In this document: piece after piece, positions 59,457 to 64,000 of the stretch | Position numbering within the stretch: position 1 is the stretch's first letter | Layout of the letters: every line of letters starts with the position of its first letter | NCBI RefSeq assembly: GCF_019602855.1 | Contig: NZ_CP080769.1 | Span: 434,001-498,000 of the forward strand | Direction: 5' to 3' | DNA from: Cupriavidus pinatubonensis | GTDB taxonomy: Bacteria > Pseudomonadota > Gammaproteobacteria > Burkholderiales > Burkholderiaceae | Length of the DNA stretch: 64,000 nt | Program-made: the position numbers and the translations under genes | The notes under the pieces: generated by a model | What the model was told of the DNA's origin: nothing | Databases searched by the model: none | What the model saw: only the letters and a program-made list of their open reading frames with translations

Positions 59457-60338
59457 TTACGCCATTCCGAACATCGCGCGGGTTTCGTCCGGCGTTGCCA
59501 CTTCTCGGCCCATCATCTTGGCGATCTTCGCGAAATGGTTGATGACGTCCCCGTTGTTCGGCGTACCGAGCTCCGACCAGCCATAGTCGCCGAGGCCCAG
59601 GGCGATATGCCCGCCTAGCTCGATCGCCGCGACCGCCGGACCGGTTGGGTTGCCGATTTTGTTGCACACTGTCCATTCCAGTGGCGCCTTGGGAAGGAAC
59701 GGCAGGTGGGAGTACAGCCCTTGAATGGTGCCGGGATGCCCGCCGAGAATTCCGCAATCGGTCAACTCGAACATGAAATAAGGCGTGTCCTTTACCAGTC
59801 CCATATCTCGCAGCGCACTGAAGCAGCGGGTGAATGCCACGGTCCAGCTCACGAACTGCGGCTTGACTCCCAACTCCGGCAGTCGGCGCGCAAAGGCCTC
59901 CAGAATTTTGGTGTCGTTCTTGTAGGTGAGGTGACCGGTCATATACCGGCTGGCCTCGTAGTCGAATCGGTCGATGTTCGTGCTACCGCAGTCGATAGGG
60001 GCAAGATCTGGCTGGGTCTCTGGCGATTTGGAGAGAACTTCGATATGAGCCAGACGGCTCATCTCTCCCTCGTTGGAGATTTGGCCTAGTGTGGGAAAAA
60101 CGAGGCAATCGCAATTGGCCCGGATCGCGCGGATACAGGCCTCGAATGTCTCCGCATCATGAGCCGGCTTGCCGTCCGCTTGCCGCGCGTGGAAATGGAT
60201 AATGCTGGCCCCCGCCTCTCTTGCCTTGGCAGCTTCGCGGCCGATTTCCTCTGGCGTGTAGGGAATATTCGGGTTCTCAGACCGAGGCATGTATTCGTTG
60301 ATACGTGCCTCGATGATCAGCTTCTTTTGCGCTCTCAT
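59457..60338 (-). CDS. BKACE family (DUF849) beta-keto acid cleavage enzyme
   Basis: A 293-residue protein. LIIEARINEYMPRSENPNIPYTPEEIGREAAKAREAGASIIHFHARQ gives the Glu and the metal-binding His-x-His, APIDCGSTNIDRFDY and FELTDCGILGGHPGTIQGLYSHLPF follow, and GHIALGLGDYGWSELGTPNNGDVI is the C-terminal loop. It condenses a beta-keto acid with acetyl-CoA to yield acetoacetate and a CoA ester. It is first in the unit with a Bug receptor, an Ldh2-type enzyme and an ABM protein, which could produce the keto acid. GGAG precedes the ATG, and operator repeats lie at 60373-60411. Confidence 0.88.
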   Translation of the reverse strand: MRAQKKLIIEARINEYMPRSENPNIPYTPEEIGREAAKAREAGASIIHFHARQADGKPAHDAETFEACIRAIRANCDCLVFPTLGQISNEGEMSRLAHIEVLSKSPETQPDLAPIDCGSTNIDRFDYEASRYMTGHLTYKNDTKILEAFARRLPELGVKPQFVSWTVAFTRCFSALRDMGLVKDTPYFMFELTDCGILGGHPGTIQGLYSHLPFLPKAPLEWTVCNKIGNPTGPAVAAIELGGHIALGLGDYGWSELGTPNNGDVINHFAKIAKMMGREVATPDETRAMFGMA

Positions 60339-60372
60339 GCCGTCTCCGTTTGGTCAGCCTCGCCGTCTTTTT

Positions 60373-60411
60373 GACGACCTTTCAGACCACATGCTATCCG
60401 CCTATCAGACC
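60373..60411 (-). promoter_or_regulatory. NanR-like operator array before the BKACE gene
   Basis: Read on the minus strand, GGTCTGATA-GGCGGA is followed after 8 bases by GGTCTGAAA-GGTCGTC: two pairs of GGT units, each with a 9-bp period. The array lies 35 to 73 bases upstream of the BKACE start, where it would overlap a promoter. Confidence 0.65.
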
Positions 60412-60543
60412 AAATGCCAGAATTCTTTGCGAAAACGCAGGTAAACCCTCGAAAGCACCGCGTTGATGTGGCTTATAAGAAACCTGTAGAGCGGACTTGG
60501 TGGGATTTCAGCAATTCTTGGGCAGACAGCGGTCGCACCTTGT

Positions 60544-60558
60544 GGTCTAATAGGTGGA
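60544..60558 (+). promoter_or_regulatory. NanR-like operator pair before the GntR gene
   Basis: GGTCTAATA is followed directly by GGTGGA (9-bp period), 88 bases before the GntR ATG. It matches the pair at 60411-60397 in 13 of 15 positions, which suggests autoregulation by the same protein. Confidence 0.6.
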
Positions 60559-60645
60559 TAGCTGGCCGTCCGGTACCGCCATGGGCCCGCCGGTAAGACA
60601 ATGCGGCGCACGCTCCGACGTCGGCACCCAACTACGCGAATACAA

Positions 60646-61368
60646 ATGGATTCTTCTTCGATTCCCAATCAGCCAATTCGTCGGAAGAAGCTCTATGAGG
60701 AAGTCGCCTCGCGACTCGAGTCAATGATGCTCAGCGGAGCCCTAAACCCCGGGGACACCCTTCCGCCCGAGCGCGAACTCATGGACACCTTCGAGGTTGG
60801 AAGGTCTTCAATCCGGGAGGCCCTGTTCTCGCTCCAGAAGATGGGTCTCGTAGTGATCAGAAACGGCGAACGCGCTTACGTCACTCGTCCATCCGCCGAT
60901 GCTCTTGTTGGAGAGCTTTCAGGCTCGGTTCGACACCTCCTGTCGACGCCCGAAGGCGTTCGTGACTTTCAGCAAGCGCGCACGATGCATGAGATTTCGC
61001 TGGTTCGATACGCTGCCAAGAACGCAACCGACACCGATGTTGCAACGCTGCAAAAGGCGCTTCAGGCAAACAAGGATGCGCTTGGAAACGACGCCGACTT
61101 TACGCGGACGGATGTCGAGTTCCACCTTGCCTTGGCGAAGATTCCCAACAATCCCATCTTCCTGGCATTGCATACGGCAATGGCTCGCTGGCTGGAAGAA
61201 CAGCGCGCGACGTCGTTGCGATCTGCTGGCGCAGAACACGCCGCTTTCGAAGCCCACAGCAGGATCTTCGAAGCCATCGCTGCGCATGATGCCGATGCTG
61301 CGGAAGCTGCAATGCAGGACCATCTGCGCGAAGTGGAATCCCACTATTGGGCAGCAAAACGGGCATGA
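60646..61368 (+). CDS. GntR-family regulator, FCD subgroup, NanR-like
   Basis: A 240-residue regulator. RRKKLYEEVASRLESMMLSGALNPGDTLPPERELMDTFEVGRSSIREALFSLQKMGLVVI and the wing RNGERAYVTRPSADALVGELSGSVRHLL are very close to NanR. The FCD domain reads RTDVEFHLALAKIPNNPIFLALHTAMARWLEEQ and AHSRIFEAIAAHDADAAEAAMQDHL. NanR responds to N-acetylneuraminate; here the effector is unknown but is probably an acid handled by the divergent BKACE unit. ATG 60646 has no clear Shine-Dalgarno sequence. Confidence 0.9.
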   Translation: MDSSSIPNQPIRRKKLYEEVASRLESMMLSGALNPGDTLPPERELMDTFEVGRSSIREALFSLQKMGLVVIRNGERAYVTRPSADALVGELSGSVRHLLSTPEGVRDFQQARTMHEISLVRYAAKNATDTDVATLQKALQANKDALGNDADFTRTDVEFHLALAKIPNNPIFLALHTAMARWLEEQRATSLRSAGAEHAAFEAHSRIFEAIAAHDADAAEAAMQDHLREVESHYWAAKRA

Positions 61369-61558
61369 TTTGTACGAGGCGGCCGGACAAAGGAGCGCTC
61401 CCGAAGCGGTGTTGGGCAGGCCTTGGTTGGCACAACGGATCGATGATCGAGGGAAGTGTTGCGACCCTTTCACCGTTGCCACATTGGTCATATCGAGGTG
61501 CGCGCGCAGTCATCAAGGTTAGCCGCCTTGAACCTAAGCATTGTCCCTGTCTCATTAC

Positions 61559-62497
61559 ATGCCTGTACGACCGATTGCCAAGATTTCCCGAGCTGACCTT
61601 GCCGATTTGAACGGATTTCGCGCCGTGGCCAGGTTGCTAAGTTTCAAGCAGGCAGCCATGGAACTAGGGATCACACCGTCAGCACTGAGCCATGCGATTC
61701 GCAACCTCGAAGGGCGGCTGGGCGTTCGCCTCCTTAACCGAACCAGCCGCACGGTATCTTTAACCGATGCTGGCGCTCGCCTAGCGGGCCGACTCGATAT
61801 TGGCTTCCAGGAAATCGGCGATGCATTGGAGGACATGAACAAACATCGCGATAGCCCTGTTGGAAGGTTGCGGTTGAATGTCCTCAGCGATGGCGCACGC
61901 CTGGTCCTGGCGAAGCTATTGCCTCCGTTCCTTCAGCACTATCCGGACGTGGAGGTCGAAGTTGCGGTCGACGACCGCGTGGTTGATATTCTGGCTGCAG
62001 GATTTGACGCCGGGATCCGTTTTGGCGGGACCATACCCGAGGATCTCGTGGCAGTGCCACTTGGGTCGGACCTTAGATGGGTCGCGGTTGCGTCGCCCCG
62101 CTATCTGAACCGACGAGTCCCACCCAAGGTGCCCGAGGATCTACGCTTACACACCTGCATTCAGATCCGAACCGGCCAAGGCACCATCTATCGGTGGGAA
62201 TTCAAAAAGGACCACGACTATCGTGTGATCGATGTTCCCGGCCAGCTCTGTGTCAATGAAACGACCCTTGGCATCGAAATGGCGCTGTCTGGCCTCGGGG
62301 TAATGTATTGCCTTCAAGATCGGATTGCCCCATATGTCGAACGGGGTGAATTGCAGGTCGTTTTGGGCGATTGGTCACCCATCGAACCCGCTTTCCACCT
62401 GTATTACCCGGGCCGCCGTCGAATGCCTCCTGGCTTGCGGGAACTGATTGATGCATTTCGTGAAAGCTCTGACACGATTCCTCGGCTCCAAGAGTAG
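61559..62497 (+). CDS. LysR-family regulator
   Basis: A 312-residue regulator. DLADLNGFRAVARLLSFKQAAMELGITPSALSHAIRNLEGRLGVRLLNRTSRTVSLTDAG is the helix-turn-helix domain, and GRLRLNVLSDGARLVLAKLLPPFLQHYPDVEVEVAVDDRVVDILAAGFDAGIRFGG begins the effector domain of the group that often controls oxidoreductases. ATG 61559 is preferred over TTG 61541. The convergent aldo/keto reductase gene at 62752 may be its target, as is common for this subgroup. Confidence 0.9.
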   Translation: MPVRPIAKISRADLADLNGFRAVARLLSFKQAAMELGITPSALSHAIRNLEGRLGVRLLNRTSRTVSLTDAGARLAGRLDIGFQEIGDALEDMNKHRDSPVGRLRLNVLSDGARLVLAKLLPPFLQHYPDVEVEVAVDDRVVDILAAGFDAGIRFGGTIPEDLVAVPLGSDLRWVAVASPRYLNRRVPPKVPEDLRLHTCIQIRTGQGTIYRWEFKKDHDYRVIDVPGQLCVNETTLGIEMALSGLGVMYCLQDRIAPYVERGELQVVLGDWSPIEPAFHLYYPGRRRMPPGLRELIDAFRESSDTIPRLQE

Positions 62498-62751
62498 TTG
62501 ATTGAGGTTGCCGTTTGCATGCAGCCCACGATAAGGCCAATTTCGAACCTAGCAGCGGCCGGGAGATCGCCCGTTCGGCACGGCGCACTTATGCCTGTGC
62601 GGCACGATCAAGCATTCCCCTTCGTACGATCCGCATCAAAGGCCCGTTCGAAAGCCACAAAGAAGTCCGCACCTCAGATCTCGTTTCCCGTCCTGGACGA
62701 TAGTCCATCCCGTTCATGCATCAAAGCAGAACGCGAGCAGACGTACGCTGT

Positions 62752-63750
62752 CTATTTGTGCCCGGCGACCTCGTGGGGCACATAGTGCGCCTCAAGTAGT
62801 GTCTTTTCGTCACTGGTTAGTTCTACTTCCAGACTCGCCACCGCATCTTCCAACTGAGCGATTTTCGAAGCGCCGATGATTGGCGCTGACACGCCGGCTT
62901 TGGAGCGCACCCATGCAAGTGCGACTTGAGCCATTGGCACTCCGCGCGCGCTGGAGACGTGTTCCACCGCGTCGATGACCTGCTTGTCTGCGGCTTCCGT
63001 GCTATCGAATAGCAGCTTGCCGACCCCATCCGTCTCTGATCGCTGCGTTTGCGTGCCGAAGGGCCGGCTGAGCCTTCCTCTGGCGAGGGGACTCCACGGA
63101 ATGAGGCCGACGCCTTGATCGCGACAGAGCGGAATCATCTCCCGCTCCTCCTCCCGGTACAGCAAGTTCACATGGTTCTGCATGGAGACGAACTCCGTCC
63201 AACCATTGCGGCGTGCCACTTCTTGAGCTTTAGCGAATTGCCAGGCAAACATCGATGATGCGCCAATGTACCGAGCTTTCCCCGACTTAACGACGTCGTG
63301 AAGCGCCTCCATCGTCTCCTCGATAGGCGTTCCATAGTCCCATCGATGGATCTGATACAGATCGACGTAGTCCGTACCGAGGCGCGTCAGACTTTGATTG
63401 ATCTCGTTCATGATCGCCTTACGGGAAAGCCCCATGCTATTGGGGCGCGTCCCACCTCCGAGTGCCCCGCCTGGCGGAAAATAAACCTTGGTGGCGAGCA
63501 CGATCTGATCTCGCGGCGCAAACTCATTCAAGAGTTTTCCAACGATAACTTCCGATGTGCCTGCGGAATAACTGTTTGCAGTATCAAAGAAGTTGATGCC
63601 GAGTTCGATGGCACGTCGAATGAGGGGGCGAGATTCCGCCTCACCGACGGTCCACGGGTGATCTCCAGCATGCGGATCGCCGAATGTCATGCAACCCAGA
63701 CACAGACGAGAGACATCTAGCCCCGTGGATCCCAGCTTTGTATATTGCAT
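62752..63750 (-). CDS. Aldo/keto reductase
   Basis: A 332-residue NADPH-dependent reductase of the YajO/PhdYeFe-like subgroup. MQYTKLGSTGLDVSRLCLGCMTFGDP opens it; INFFDTANSYSAGTSEVIVGKLL has the catalytic Asp and Tyr, DQIVLATKVYFPPGG the Lys, and DYVDLYQIHRWDYGTPIEETMEALHDVVKSGKARYIGASS the His. IIGASKIAQLEDAVASLEVELTSDE ends the barrel. It reduces aldehydes or ketones; the substrate is not known. GGGGGGAAGA before the ATG at 63750 fixes the start. Confidence 0.92.
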   Translation of the reverse strand: MQYTKLGSTGLDVSRLCLGCMTFGDPHAGDHPWTVGEAESRPLIRRAIELGINFFDTANSYSAGTSEVIVGKLLNEFAPRDQIVLATKVYFPPGGALGGGTRPNSMGLSRKAIMNEINQSLTRLGTDYVDLYQIHRWDYGTPIEETMEALHDVVKSGKARYIGASSMFAWQFAKAQEVARRNGWTEFVSMQNHVNLLYREEEREMIPLCRDQGVGLIPWSPLARGRLSRPFGTQTQRSETDGVGKLLFDSTEAADKQVIDAVEHVSSARGVPMAQVALAWVRSKAGVSAPIIGASKIAQLEDAVASLEVELTSDEKTLLEAHYVPHEVAGHK

Positions 63751-64000
63751 TCTTCCCCCCTTTATCGTTGGCACCCGGGCGCCAATAAACACATTGACCG
63801 CGATTGCCAGCGAGCACTGTGAATGCGACACGTCTCGCCAGCCATTAGGCTACCAAGACTTTCAAGCTGCAAAGTGAAACCGATTCAGTCCGTCGGTGAA
63901 GCACCTTCAGTGATCACGCAACCACGTCGAACACGCTTGTCACTGGAGCGTAGCGTTGACTTAACACGAAACGTAGACAGCACCATCAAGCCGAGTCCTC
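63751..64000. other. Right edge without a recognised gene
   Basis: No gene was recognised. On the minus strand a frame is open from the right edge to a TGA at 63885-63887 (38 codons). It could be the end of a gene lying outside, but it matches no family that I know. Confidence 0.3.

Larger units (their letters stand above)
60339..60645. other. Divergent control region between the BKACE and GntR genes
   Basis: A 307-base gap with two groups of GGTnTnAT repeats (60373-60411 and 60544-60558), each near one of the divergent starts. Nothing else was recognised. Confidence 0.6.

Noticed and set aside
1..64000. Insertion sequences, integrases, CRISPR arrays, rRNA or intact tRNA genes
   Set aside because: Both strands were checked for transposase or integrase motifs, regularly spaced repeats and tRNA-like folds; none could be supported, so transfer is inferred only from scars and gene content.
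63885..64000. Partial gene entering from the right edge on the minus strand
   Set aside because: Only 38 open codons are visible and they match no family, which is expected by chance.

Overview
This window comes from a beta-proteobacterium of the order Burkholderiales, most likely Cupriavidus or a close relative. The signs are three periplasmic receptors of the Bug/TctC family without permease partners, a Burkholderiales-type trimeric porin, many LysR and GntR-FCD regulators, and a high-GC enolase of Cupriavidus type. The assignment is inferred from gene families; no marker gene was compared. No transposase, rRNA, tRNA, CRISPR array or phage gene was found.

Region 1 (1-1542, minus) is the start of a pyruvate carboxylase gene that runs off the left edge. 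Region 2 (1865-21551) is a CoA-dependent acid degradation cluster. It holds three family III CoA-transferases (two in tandem, one of which lacks the usual catalytic Asp), two hot-dog hydratases, a CitE-like lyase, an SDR, a beta-hydroxyacid dehydrogenase, an isochorismatase-like hydrolase, an SMP-30 lactonase, a DUF2889 protein, a complete Liv-type ABC importer, two Bug receptors, a porin and a GntR regulator. The palindrome AGAATGCATTCT, or a one-mismatch copy, stands before three of its transcription units. The logic (activation, hydration, retro-Claisen cleavage) resembles itaconate/mesaconate degradation, but the substrate is not known.

Region 3 (21563-24695) is a scar: a nucleotidyltransferase-domain gene, a truncated porin joined to a broken lysR, and a frameshifted dctA. 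Region 4 (24831-62497) is the most striking part. It holds genes for a complete route from dihydroxyacetone phosphate to pyruvate (tpiA, non-phosphorylating gapN, gpmA, two eno, two pyk), plus ppc and a glycerate kinase. Interleaved are acid-sugar genes: a RuBisCO-like protein, two DUF1537 kinases, OtnC, an apionate-oxidoisomerase-like dehydrogenase and a TRAP importer, together with two BKACE enzymes and several regulators. The two eno genes are a 1242-bp inverted repeat, identical as far as I can read it, around a 13.8-kb segment that carries the RuBisCO-like protein and otn genes; the pyk genes mirror the arrangement further out. The families predict that 3-phosphoglycerate and dihydroxyacetone phosphate leave the acid-sugar routes and flow through the co-located glycolytic enzymes.

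Two NanR-like GntR regulators (36891-37619 and 60646-61368) are accompanied by GGTnTnAT direct repeats at several promoters, suggesting a shared regulon. Region 5 (62752-64000) holds an aldo/keto reductase and a stretch with no recognisable gene.
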